In this document: positions 12,622 to 22,408 of the stretch, piece by piece
Layout: every line of letters starts with the position of its first letter
Position numbering within the stretch: position 1 is the first letter of the stretch
Source: Adiantum capillus-veneris
Lineage: Eukaryota; Streptophyta; Polypodiopsida; Polypodiales; Pteridaceae
DNA length: 64,000 nucleotides
Assembly (NCBI GenBank): GCA_014529385.2
Contig: CM043948.1
Location: 74,730,791 to 74,794,790 of the forward strand
Reading direction: 5' to 3'
Program-made: the position numbers and the translations under genes
The notes under the pieces: generated by a model
What the model was told of the DNA's origin: nothing
The model's database searches: none
Seen by the model: only the letters and a program-made list of their open reading frames with translations

Positions 12622-13314
12622 TTGTTGCATGTCCATTGTCCATCCCATAGCTCTTCACTCCATAGCTCACCTCTCCACTCCGTGCCTCTACTGCAGCTCT
12701 CCACTCTTGCTTGAGGCCAGCTTTATTCCCCTTGCCATGGAGCTAGGCGACATTACAAACCTCCCATCCACAGCAAGATTGTCAAGTTTAAAAATGGTTT
12801 CTCTACATGTTCGGTTGCCAAAGGACTTCGCACCCTCAAAGCGTCATTACTTGCAAACTACACAACAATGTCGTGCTACATGTCACACCAATGTGGACCT
12901 TTGGGTGCATGGTTGCCTCTACCCTAATGATCCAGCCATCAATGTGTACCCAACATTCAATAGCCTTGCTTCATTCTTACAATATGTAGGTAGAGGGGAG
13001 CAAGGTCTTCTTGGATAGTGCAAGCGATTGTTGACTATTGGAGCTGATAGTGCACAATGGTCTTTACATCAATGTCAACTTCTTTCTCATACCGCTAGTG
13101 AATTGCACGAAAGGATCTTTCATGCGGAGGAGGAAGTGGAAACTCTTAAGCTACAGGTAAAAGAGAAGGATGCTAAGATTGCGAAGCTTGAAGATAAGAT
13201 CTTGCATGTTAAAAAGACGCCCTTAGGTGCAAGGGAATGTAAGAGGAGCTTCAATGCCATAGAGAATTTAGCCCCCAAAGGCAGTGCTAGAAAAAGAAGG
13301 GCTATAGCTACAAG

Positions 13315-13409
13315 GTATATTTTGCTACACTTCAATCTTTGTTTCTGTGTTAATTTTTTTGTCCATTCTTGTAGGAATTTTGTAATAATATTTTTGTTCA
13401 TTATTGTAG
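13315..13409 (+). other. Predicted intron 1 of the transposase-like gene
   Basis: GT donor after CTACAAG and acceptor ATTATTGTAG, 95 bp, T-rich. Splicing joins frame 2 to frame 1 across a split Arg codon and gives an uninterrupted junction. A second, upstream acceptor (TTCTTGTAG at 13374) with a near-identical GGAATTTTG neighbourhood gives a worse frame, so 13409 is preferred. Confidence 0.75.
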
Positions 13410-15159
13410 GAATTTTATCCAAGAAGTGTGTGGTGGCCACAGCTTGGAGGATCGCATCCATTTGTTACGTTTGTGCCTCAAGAAATCGGATATCGTAGCC
13501 CTTTTATGAGCACCAAATGCAAAACATTTAAACAATGTTGTCACAAAGGAGGTGATGCAAAAGTTTTCAAATCTTGTGAGCGATGTTGATGTACAGAAGG
13601 CTTGTGATGGAGTTGGAATTAGTACTAAGGGACACATTGCCTTATATGGTCCCCTTAAGGATGCTTTAAGGGAAAGAGGAATTACTAAGAATGTTTTTCC
13701 TATACCACTTAAGGTCAATCTTGCTAAGAAGGCCTCGAACGAAGACGTGTATTTTTGAATAGGAGGCTATTTGCACATAGAGGAGATAATGCCTTCATCC
13801 ATCTTTACCAAGTGGTCCAAAGGAGTTAAGAAATGTACCAATGCAAGCGTAGGTGCAGACAGGTTGGACAAGGGATTTCCTTACTCAATGTCAAATAATA
13901 TTTTTGTTGATTTGAGAAGGCTTCAAATGGCAATGATACACTTTTATGGTGTACCACCTACTGATGAGGCTACAATAATGCAGTCTTTTTTTTTCAATTA
14001 TGGTTTTCCTTATGTTATTTTGGACATTTTTCAGTGCTAGGCTCAAAGTTGGTGTTTGTGCTCAAGCTCGATGAGTGTCAGATTGTGAAGAAACAAAGAT
14101 TAGAAAGGATAAGTATTACTCTCATGAACGAGGCATTATTTCATGCAAAACGTACAGCTATGAACGAGGATTGTGCACCATCTTTTAGTGTGCAGTCGGA
14201 GAAAGAAATTTGGTGGCTTGGTGCTATTGAGGTTCCCAAGGAGACCCATAAAGTGCTTGCTTGGATTTTTGAACGCATTTCGTGGATAATAGATGTCATT
14301 AAGGCACAGCTAGCTGGGGAAAAACTCCAAGTAGATGGCATAGGGGAGTTTGAAGTTGACTGGCACTTAGGTGGCGATTTGACAATCAAGTGCATTCTAG
14401 GGTGCAAACAAGGGGCAGGAGCTCTGTATCCTTGTCCATTTTTCATTAAGGGCTATAAGGGGAATGCACGCAAGATCGCAATGGTCGAAAAAACAGAGGA
14501 AGATGACAATTCACAAATTACACGTGTGTGGGAGCATTCAGTTTACAATGTCATATGCTGGAGGAGCCCAATCGTGCCACAAAAGACAGTGAATGGAACC
14601 CTATAATTAACTTCCTCTCAAAAATGTGCATTTTTGCACACTTCATGCTTTTATGCGCATCTTTGATTGTTTATTAAAGCTTCATATTGATTATGCCTTT
14701 ACAATGAAGCCTGCAGAGAGGTCGCTTGACGCTATCTCAAACGTGGGAGGGCTCTTAAATTCAATAGGTTGTCATGGGACCACCACCTCCATTGTTGCAC
14801 AGAAGAACAATGCAAGCGCTTATGAAGTGGCCCAACCAATGTCCATGAGTGGACTAAAGGCAAGGCATTTTTTGAAGAGGGTTCGGTCCAAGGAAAGGGG
14901 GGATGCTGTTGGAACATCAACATCTGAAGGTGGATGGGAGTTGTGGAAGGATCTCTGCAAGTATACAACGGACAATGATAGCAATGCAAGTATTGTGCTT
15001 AGCCAACAACATGTTTGGGCAGTATTCGACAAGATGATGAAGATACTACGACTTGCAAGCACAACCAATGAGCAACGACAAGAATTTCAAAATTTGGTGG
15101 TGGAGTTCACAAAGGCAGTCGTGATTGCATGGGGTGAATCGAACATTACACACTATATG

Positions 15160-15237
15160 GTGAGTGCTTGCCATTCCAACTTGGTTTGTACTATGGTTTA
15201 GTTTTGATCATTGATGTGTTGTGGCTTTTTTGGGCAG
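15160..15237 (+). other. Predicted intron near the 3' end of the transposase-like gene
   Basis: Donor GTGAGTGCT and acceptor TTTTTTGGGCAG, 78 bp. The exon ends on a complete ATG codon and the next exon begins with CAC, joining the conserved Tyr-Met to His-Ile-Leu. The length is a multiple of three, but the intron contains an in-frame stop (TAG), so retention would truncate the protein. Confidence 0.8.
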
Positions 15238-15548
15238 CACATCCTCTATGCCCATGGTGCATACTTTATGAAGATGTATGGTTCATTGGATCTTTGGAGC
15301 ACGTAAGGTATGGAGAAGTCACACTTTCGTTCCAGGGGTGTCTACTTCAAGATACAAGACATGGAGGGGGTTTAGTGCGCTCATGCTATCTTCAGGAAAT
15401 GTTCAACTGGTTTTATCACACCACCTTTAGATGCAAACTATTGATTGAACGTGCAAGGTCATCGCGCTTGGCAAAAGAAGACCCCGTTGACTGGCCCATG
15501 TTCGTTCCTCAGAATGCTATAGATCCTCTAGCACGGCTTGCAGTGTAA

Positions 15549-15902
15549 CGAGCATCAAGGACTAGGCTTGGAAAAGTTTGGGTCAGGAGGTAGTAGATGT
15601 ATTTAGAATCTCATGAAAATGGAAAATCTTTTACATTTGGATGCTCTCTTTTTTTGGATCAAGTGTTTGCATTGTTTGATTGTTTACGCAATTTTACAAG
15701 TGTACATTTCGCTCTGTGTGTTTGAATAGTTCTCCAATTTCATGTGGTTTTAAACTCGTTTTAAAATTCAAAAGATTATTTTCTCGTGCTTTTAGTGGCT
15801 CTTTTTGTCATAAAATATAATAACTAACTTTACCAAATGATTTTCTCATATTAAACTCATCACTTAATATGAGAAGGGGAACAAGAGTTAGGATATATAT
15901 AT
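15549..15902. other. 3' flank of the transposase-like gene
   Basis: AT-rich, no gene seen. Confidence 0.4.
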
Positions 15903-16104
15903 GTGCTTCTAGACCTATCTCAACAGGGGACCAAAAGGAGAAATGGTTGCATCTCAATAGGGGTCCAAAAGGAAACGGTCTACCAAAGAGCAATGTGCAA
16001 TAAGTGCTTCTAGATTTACCTCAGCAAGGGACCAAGAGGAGAGATAGTTACATCTCAAAAGGGGTCCAAACGGAGGTAGTCTATCAAAGAGCAAAGTGCA
16101 TCTA
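15903..16104. repeat. 101-bp tandem repeat, two copies
   Basis: Units begin GTGCTTCTAGACC at 15903 and GTGCTTCTAGATT at 16004. Both contain a GGGACCAA-A/G-AGGAGA block, a GGGGTCCAAA block and CAAAGAGCAA-TGTGCA or AAGTGCA. The second unit runs into repeat R1. Confidence 0.85.
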
Positions 16105-16617
16105 ATGGAGCTTAAAATACCTTAGGGTTAGCTTCATTAAAGACCTCCAAAAGTTAGTGTTAAAAAGTCCTTTGACCTTACGCAAGCTAGGGCTAACTTT
16201 GAGGTGGGAATCCTACCCAAGCATGAGGTGCTAAGATGCTTAAAGTGGTTGTGGAACCTTGCGCAAAGCTTGAGCTGTTTTTATGCTTAAATGACTAAGG
16301 CTTTTGAAATGTTAAATTCAAAGATAAATTCTCAAGAGGCATGAATATTTCCATTCTTGATTCACCAAGGCTTGAAGTATTCAATTCAAAACAAATGACT
16401 TAAGAAGCATAAAAGACACATGCTTGCTTGATTGACTAAGTCCTTGAAGTATTCAATTCAACCAAATGACTTAATAAGCATAAATGACACACATGTGGCC
16501 CTCATGATGTGCTTGAATGCTATTGGATAGGTTTTAAAGAGGTCCAATGAAAATTTAGATACATAAAAATAAATAATTAGTTCTTTCTCTCAAAGAGGAA
16601 ATAGAGGACACATGTCC

Positions 16618-16669
<52 letters not shown>

Positions 16670-16700
16670 TGTGGACCAAGCATGAGAGGAGGATATACTC

Positions 16701-16733
<33 letters not shown>

Positions 16734-16990
16734 CCCACACACACACACACATTCTCTCATTGTGTAGAGTGCAAAGTGCAAGAGCTCCATCTCCTTCTCC
16801 AAGCTTGTTCAGAAGTGGAAAGCCTACACCAACAATCTTGGCTATGGAATGCAAATCCAACCAAGAGCCATGCTTCAATGCTTAAGCTTGCCATCTTCTT
16901 CATCTTCAGTACTATGCTATTATGCTATGCTAAGCAAGAAGAGTGATGATAAGTGAGGAACTATTTCTTTCTCATATGAATGATTCTTCT
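16051..16990. repeat. Dispersed repeat R1 (second copy at 43480-44396)
   Basis: About 0.9 kb is shared nearly colinearly with 43480-44396, in the same orientation. Shared anchors include GGTAGTCTA followed by AAAGAGCAAAGTGCATCT, CAAGCTAGGGCTAAC, GGTCCAATGA and the final GATGATAA-TGA-AACTATTTC. The copies differ mainly in microsatellites: R1 has (GA)n, a C-run and CA, while R2 has a shorter (GA)n and CA only. It may be part of an LTR; no coding sequence is present. Similarity ends at about ATGAATGATT. Confidence 0.88.
16622..16752. repeat. (GA)n, poly-C and (CA)n microsatellites
   Basis: (GA)n at 16622-16664, an uninterrupted run of about 31 C at 16702-16732, and (CA)n at 16736-16752, all inside R1. 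Pro-rich and Gly-rich ORFs here are artefacts. Confidence 0.96.
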
Positions 16991-16999
16991 TCCTCTTCC

Positions 17000-17917
17000 T
17001 GTGGGACGGGTGTCTAACCTCACTCCTATCTTATTGCAGATTTAGTGAGAACCACGATTAAATTGTCAATCCATGGGACGAAGCTGACTTGACTAGTGAA
17101 TAGAGGCTACAAGAGGTTGTCAATCTCTCAGAAAACAACAAATAACTCGCATCTAACTCAAGCTACACTCAAGTGACTGAAATCACCAAAAGCCAATCGC
17201 TCATGGGCAAACAAATCACATCTGTTACAGCATCAAATGACATCGAGACGTAACGAAACTTCTAGGACAAGTTTATAAGACCTAAGCACACATGCTTATG
17301 GTCTCAAATCCCACTTTAGGTCAAGTGCAAAAATCACGATTATTAACAGCAATGGATTTTTTACCTAGTCGTTTTTGACCCAGAATGCATCTAGATGCTT
17401 AGCAATGATGCCCCAATACCCCATCTATACTTAGTTTTTGATTTTGAAGTGTAAATTCCTACTTATAATCAAATTAGACCGCAGGTCAGCGACGCCAAAA
17501 GCTACGAAATACTGTGAAATGCTTACATCAATGCGTAGAGCTCTTACCTGCGGTTGCAATGCAACAAACGCGATTGCAATGTGACAACCGGGGAGGGAGT
17601 AGGAAGCGCGAGAAGGAGAGAAGTGAGCGTCGTTTGCTTACGCTGTGTATTTCATTCTCCAAAACTTAAAATTAACTTACAAAAATTGGCTTTTATAGCT
17701 TAGCCAAGGTTTTTGGTGGTCAAAACTAATAATATGGGAGCTCTAACTAAAGATGGGTAATGACAGGTTGATACAATTTGGAAGCTTGTAGCCCCGACTC
17801 GTCAATTACAAGGTTTATCTGAAGAATAAGAGTTACAATATTCCTGATTTATCAAAATAATAAGTGTTTTTACAATGAGAGCTCCGAAAAATGGTATCTG
17901 AGTTAGCTTGCTGCTAA
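17000..17917 (-). mobile_element. Putative minus-strand LTR (LTR-A)
   Basis: On the minus strand this starts TGTTAGCAGC directly after a purine tract and could end CCCACA at 17000, giving TG...CA termini. A TATA box (CTATAAAAGCC on the minus strand) is at about 17689-17699. No second LTR of this sequence is in the window. The left boundary is inferred only from the TG/CA rule and could instead belong to R1. Confidence 0.45.
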
Positions 17918-17932
17918 CATTCTCCCCCTCCT
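17918..17932 (-). promoter_or_regulatory. Polypurine tract next to LTR-A
   Basis: On the minus strand GAGGAGGGGGAGAA abuts TGTTAG, the layout used for plus-strand priming at a 3' LTR. It fixes the element's orientation as minus. Confidence 0.65.
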
Positions 17933-18049
17933 CGCATGTGTCGTCCCTTGACACAGATTTATGGGCTGAAATAGTCTTTTGGTTGACGGCTGGTGAGGCG
18001 TTCTTTAAGTGCATTTAGAGTATCTGATCTTTCTCTCTTTATCTGGCAC

Positions 18050-21000
18050 CTACAAAAACTGCATAGTGACTCTGTTTTTAAGCTCAACTACGGAGTAGCC
18101 TACAAATCTCGAAGTCAGGTTGTTGATCACTGGCCCAAAGATCTTCGTTCGCCAAGTGAAGAACCCTCTGTAGAATGCTTCTTCAAACGCCAATATATTA
18201 TGTGAAGGTAAGAACATGCATCGGGCATAGAAGCCATAGAGGTATTCTTCGGAAGGTTGACCACCGAGATCGTAGCATAAACCTTTATTGCTCTCGAGGA
18301 ATGACATCCATGGGATGCCTGCTTGCTCTGGCTCATGAAAGACTTCAATGCAGGTGAGTAGCATTCGGAAAATCTTATAAAGCATCGAACATGATAGATC
18401 AGGTAGACTTTTGAAGAATGCCATGGTGCCCGTTAGGGTTTTCACCATGTATTCTTCTGTTAGTGATCCCTTTTCTAGAGCTAGCAATCGTGGGTAGTTC
18501 AGCCATGTTGGCCGCTTCTTTGTTATTGCCTCATGTGCTTGCCAAGTCCTTACTCTTGGTACAGGACGAAAAGTGGGATCCTTTTGAAGTGTCGCAGGTG
18601 CTCTTGTGAATAGAATCAGGTATCTTGGATTTTTGTTCAGCCAGCTCAACCTCCACTTGGGGTGGTCTTCATTTGTGCCTTCTGCTTGCATGTCTTTGTA
18701 AAGCCTCTCTTTGACTTGGAGCAAGTCCACCTTTATCAAAGGATATGGCAGGGATTGCTGATGCAATTGCACATTGATTTGATTGGGAGTGAGTTGAGTA
18801 ACATTGACAGAGTGAAGAACTCTCAACTACCAATCCATCGCTGCTTTCCACTGCTCATCTGTCTCTTGTATAATTTTTTCTTTGAGTGCATTTTCCTCAG
18901 CTTTTGACAGCTGGACCATTGGCACGTCATCTGCTTAGGTTAATGGTACTCTGAAATCCTCTTCGCCACCTAGCCCTTCTGCTGGCTGTGTTTCCATCTC
19001 AGCAAAAGAAACTGAGGGAATATCTATTTGTGGCTGTTCTGAAGTTCCGGCTTCTTCATACGTTTCTTGCCGTCCATCTCTCAGCAGAGCTGGTTGACTC
19101 TTTTAAGCTCGGCTATTTCTTTTAGCAGCTCTTCTTCTCGTTGCACCCGCATTAATGCCAAGTCTCTGCATTGAGACTGCTCCAATTTTAGCTCCAACTT
19201 GAGGTCTTTGTTCTTTTTCTCTGATGCTTTGTAGACTTCGTTTGTTCCTTTGATCGAGGCAACTGTGGGATTTTTTCATATTTGTTGCAAAAAAGTTGCT
19301 TGATCATTTAACCTCTACTCTGAATATTGCAAGGAGGCGTTCGCTACATCTAACTGCACTTGAATCTTCTGAACTGACAAAGTTGTAGTTAGAAGCTCGT
19401 TGGTAACCTCTGTTAGTAGTTCATCTTTGACTTTACAAGCACCTGTCAACTTCATGAGCAGTTCGCCTAACTCCTCCATCTACTTTGTTGTTGGTCCCGT
19501 GGCGTTGTTCAGCTTCAGCTTTCAATTCATGCACTTATTTTTGTAGATCGATGATGACATTTAATTTGTCTTCTAACTCTCCTTGGAGAGCGTCAATCAC
19601 CATCTCCAGTTCTTTTGCCTTTGTACTGCGACTAAGTGCTATTGTTCGTAGTATTTCCGTCATATCCTGCATTTGCCTTGCATATTCATTGACTTGCAGG
19701 ATTACCTCATCATTGGATTGCCAATCCTCATTTCTTGTGAGCTGCCTAGACATTTTGGTAGTCTCTTGTGACTCTCTTGGTGGCATCGTGGCGGCTGGTT
19801 GTTCTTGCCCTTGAGGTTGTGGTTGGCCTTCTTTTCCTTTGTCATCTTGAGGCTTTGTGGATGCCTCGGCCCTTTCGTGTTGTGTGGAGGTAGAAGGGAT
19901 TTCCTCTATTCCATGTTCCTGTGTTTGCTCAAACTTTGTGGTCTCCTCTGGTGCAGGACTTGCTGCCCTTTCCGGCTCTGGTTCTTGTGCTTTGGCTTGA
20001 TTATGAGTAGTGTCTTCTTTCTGTCCATGCTCTGTTTCTTTTGTGGGCTCAGTTTCTGTGGTTCTATCTACTGGTGATGGTGGTGGGCTTGGCATGGGGT
20101 GATCATGCTGTTCTGTAGCAGGTGAAGAAGGTCGAGGAGACATGTCACCTTGTTCATGCTGGGCTTCTCCTTGTGCGGTTCCTTCTTCTGCCTGTTTTTG
20201 CTGCTTCGCCGCCTCTTTAGCTTTTCGTTTTGCTTCTTGGGCTTCTTTCAGCTTCAATGCTTCTGCCTCATGATACATTTTTTCCAATAACTTTGTGGGG
20301 TCTTCGGCCTCTTTCCTAGCATGGTGCTTTGTTCTTGGTCCTTTTACCCAATCATGCAGTTGCGACCACTTTTACACAAGTTCTCACGTCGACAACCAAT
20401 TTTCTTACACAACTTTGCCTGGTTTTCCACTTGAGAACTTGTGTAAAAGTGGTCGCAACCGCATGATTGGGTGTCATGTACCTTGGCCGTCTCTTGGCGA
20501 GGAAGTGGAAGTGTTGGTGGTATAGTCTTGCAGGTTCTTCCATCTGTGTCTGGATAAGGTCAGCAAATGTGGCAGCGACGGTTTCCTTGGTGAAGGTTCC
20601 TGCCGTCTTTCTATCTCTTGCTCTCATTGCCATTCCTTCTGTTGGTAGTTTGAGAGCTTCAGCCACGATCTCTTTCGTAATTACTACTTCGACTTTGTTT
20701 CCTTGTTGGTCAGAGATCTAGGTTGTCCCATCTTCTTTGATTGTGGACAAGAGCTCATAAGCTTACTTGAAATCCACTCCACATAACTCTTGCTTGTAAA
20801 ATTCTCGGAGCCCAAGCCTTCTGTTGGCTTCTTTTGTCTCGGGCTTTGCTGTGACATCATATACTTCTTTTGGTAGAAGTTGCAATTCTACCTGATGTCC
20901 TTCTTCACTTTTGAATCTACATGTGAACACTGTGGTGTTGTTCTCCTCCAACTGTTCTCTTGACAGATAGGTCGCCTTTGGCAGTTTTGATTGGAAATGG

Positions 21001-21089
21001 ACTGGGGTCCAGTTGGTATGGTGGTAGCTCTTGCAGCTTCTCCTTTTGTGAGACCCTTTTCTTGGCCTTCTCTGCAGCTTGCATGGCTC
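18050..21089 (-). pseudogene. Unknown protein upstream of the PPT, decayed
   Basis: Coding on the minus strand from about 21089 to 18050. It begins after a good 3' splice site (TTCACTTAACAG) with MQAAEKAKKR. A block around 20951-20352 (GHQVELQLLPKEVYDVTAK, KEIVAEALKLPTEGM) shares one frame with in-frame stops. Next comes a Glu/Gln/Lys/Pro-rich low-complexity segment (20287-19770) and a coiled coil (19760-19535). After eroded sequence, an intact 258-codon C-terminal part (18826-18050) is rich in aromatic residues (FHEPEQAGIPWMSFLES, FTWRTKIFGPVINNL). I recognise no enzyme. Its place just before a PPT resembles the extra or env-like ORFs of large plant LTR elements, but no signal peptide or membrane segment is seen. 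It may also be a captured host gene. Confidence 0.55.
20348..20471. repeat. 40-bp inverted repeat, 44-bp loop
   Basis: The arm at 20348-20387 (CCCAATCATGCAGTTGCGAC...) is the reverse complement of 20432-20471 with one mismatch seen in about 40 positions. It lies inside the minus-strand coding region, between the low-complexity part and the upstream block. Transcribed, it would fold into a strong hairpin of about 124 nt. Confidence 0.88.
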
Positions 21090-21349
21090 CTGTTAAGTGA
21101 ATAGAGTGTCAAAATTAGCAAATTTGGCAAATTATTCTTGAAATGTCCTTTAGTTTGAATTGCTGACAAATTGAGTCCAATTTGCTTCAAATCAATTTTT
21201 GAACATTCGTAGATGCATAAAAACATGTAAAGGACAAATTTATGAAGTCAAAACAAAAAATTGCAACAAAAGTAAATAATCGCGGTTATTTACAACTAAG
21301 TAATTTTTTCAACCTTTTGCAAATTTGACATTATAGGCTTGAAGTATAT
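21090..21349 (-). other. Intron-like AT-rich segment
   Basis: On the minus strand this AT-rich stretch ends in TTCACTTAACAG at 21090, a good acceptor. A donor candidate is GTATATAC just downstream of the gag piece (about 21345). No coding signal. It may be an intron between gag and the unknown protein, or a junction between two elements. Confidence 0.4.
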
Positions 21350-21505
21350 ACCAAATTGCCTGATTTTCCGAAGCAGTTCCTGTTGCCAAGAAATAATCAT
21401 CCATGGCGTCGAGCCAGGCTTCGGCATTACGTTCTAAGTTGGTTTCTTCTCCCTTGAAAGTTGGGAGTTGAACTTGTTTTAATAGTAGTTTATTTTCCTG
21501 GGTGG
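21350..21505 (-). pseudogene. Gag fragment (minus strand)
   Basis: Minus-strand reading gives LPTFKGEETNLERNAEAWLD followed by a segment on AMDDYFLATGTASENQAIWY. The pattern P-x-F-x-G, then AWL-x2-MD-x-YF, is the N-terminal half of a retrotransposon Gag capsid domain. The second half (normally ending in WW or W) is not present. It lies between the unknown ORF upstream and the intron-like segment downstream. The lineage within Ty3/gypsy is not resolved. Confidence 0.7.
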
Positions 21506-21714
21506 GAGTATAGAGATTTTTTGCATTTCCCTAAGTTTGTAATTAATGAAAATCTTTTAGTGATTACACTACTTTTGTTTTGTCATGCAAGTTTTCTAAT
21601 CTATATACTTTTAAAACAATGAAAACAGAAATCTGACGATCATTATCACCATCTCAATTAAACTACACAAGCATGTCGTAAAACCATGGTATATACAAAG
21701 GTTAATACAACACT

Positions 21715-21802
21715 GACTCATATTATGTACAAGATGGACTCATACTATGTACAAGATGGGCTCATACTATATACAAGATGGACTCATGCTATATACAATG
21801 TG
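21715..21802. repeat. 22-bp minisatellite, four copies
   Basis: Unit GACTCATACTATGTACAAGATG repeated four times with one to three changes per copy, just beyond the 3' end of the unknown minus-strand ORF at 21810. Confidence 0.9.
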
Positions 21803-21809
21803 TAATTCT

Positions 21810-22304
21810 CTAAATCAACATCCTCTTCACCACTGGTGGGTCTGACAGGGGATCAAAAAATATGACATCTTTTGGTCCCCTAAATTTTGGGCCTACCCTC
21901 ATGGGCCTGATCCTACCTGGGTATATTACTTTGGCTACCTGATCATATACCCACTGATTTTGTGACACTTCTATCCCATCTATAATAATGTTCTAATCTG
22001 GATCTTCAGTCCCACTGAAAAAGAAAACTTCGATGATCCGAAGTGTTTCTGCCCACTTGAGTCTTTTCAGATTGAGTGTCAACCCTTCTAACTGTCCCGC
22101 ATCAATCACAAAAATTCCGCCAAACTGTGACCAGCTGATTCCCCATGTAGGAGGAGGGGAATACATTACATCTAATAATTACATGATGCTCTTGCGAAGT
22201 TCAAAGTTATTGGAGCTGCAAGCAGCCTCGAACATGATGTTGAAAATCACAAACTTTTGGTAAGCTTGGTGGATATTTTCCTGTATTGATAGGGAAATTC
22301 TCAT
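21810..22304 (-). pseudogene. Unknown ORF between PBS and gag
   Basis: From an ATG at 22304 (MRISLSIQEN) to TAG at 21810, 165 codons with two in-frame stops. It contains SPPPTWGISWSQFGG, LTLNLKRLKWAETLRI and RIRPMRVGPKFRGPKD. I recognise no family. It lies about 90 bp downstream of a primer-binding site and upstream of gag, the position of the extra ORF1 of Ogre-type plant gypsy elements. That comparison is positional only. Codon-level openness over 495 bp with two stops suggests former coding. Confidence 0.5.
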
Positions 22305-22394
22305 TTCACAATATATCATAATTAAAAATGCAATATAACTTGTGCCTATTTTTTCAACTTTTACCCTTCTAAGGTCAGGACCTTATTAAACCAG

Positions 22395-22406
22395 GCTCTG
22401 ATACCA
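22395..22406 (-). promoter_or_regulatory. Primer-binding site, initiator tRNA-Met type
   Basis: Minus-strand TGGTATCAGAGC, the standard plant retroelement PBS complementary to the 3' end of initiator tRNA-Met, two bases from the LTR-like terminus at 22409. Confidence 0.85.
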
Positions 22407-22408
22407 CT

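Larger units (their letters stand above)
12737..15548 (+). pseudogene. Multi-exon transposase-like gene, decayed
   Basis: Predicted start is the ATG at 12737 in a CCATGG context. Exon 1 (12737-13314) shares one frame with a single TAG at 13016; its end is a Lys/Glu-rich coiled coil (about 13110-13240). Removing the 95-bp intron 13315-13409 restores the frame into exon 2, which runs to 14040 with TGA stops at 13507 and 13756. Exon 3 sequence (14034-14606) holds LVFVLKLDECQ and the Cys-rich GCKQGAGALYPCPF. After an indel, 14626 onward reads HFCTLHAFMRIFD. A 78-bp intron 15160-15237 joins YM to HILYAHGAYFM, then GMEKSHFRSRGVYF with one stop and one frameshift, ending at 15548. From memory, the D-C-x-C, TLHxxxR, YMHxLxxH and GMEKxH motif order matches a family of large uncharacterised transposase-like (RNase H-fold) proteins known from cnidarians and fish. 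Function is inferred. Confidence 0.65.

Noticed and set aside
19485-20077. Plus-strand Cys/Leu-rich ORFs
   Set aside because: Antisense of the Glu/Gln/Pro-rich minus-strand coding region.
22395-22406. Possible tRNA gene
   Set aside because: Only the 12-base primer-binding match is present, with no cloverleaf; same at 54951 and 33594.
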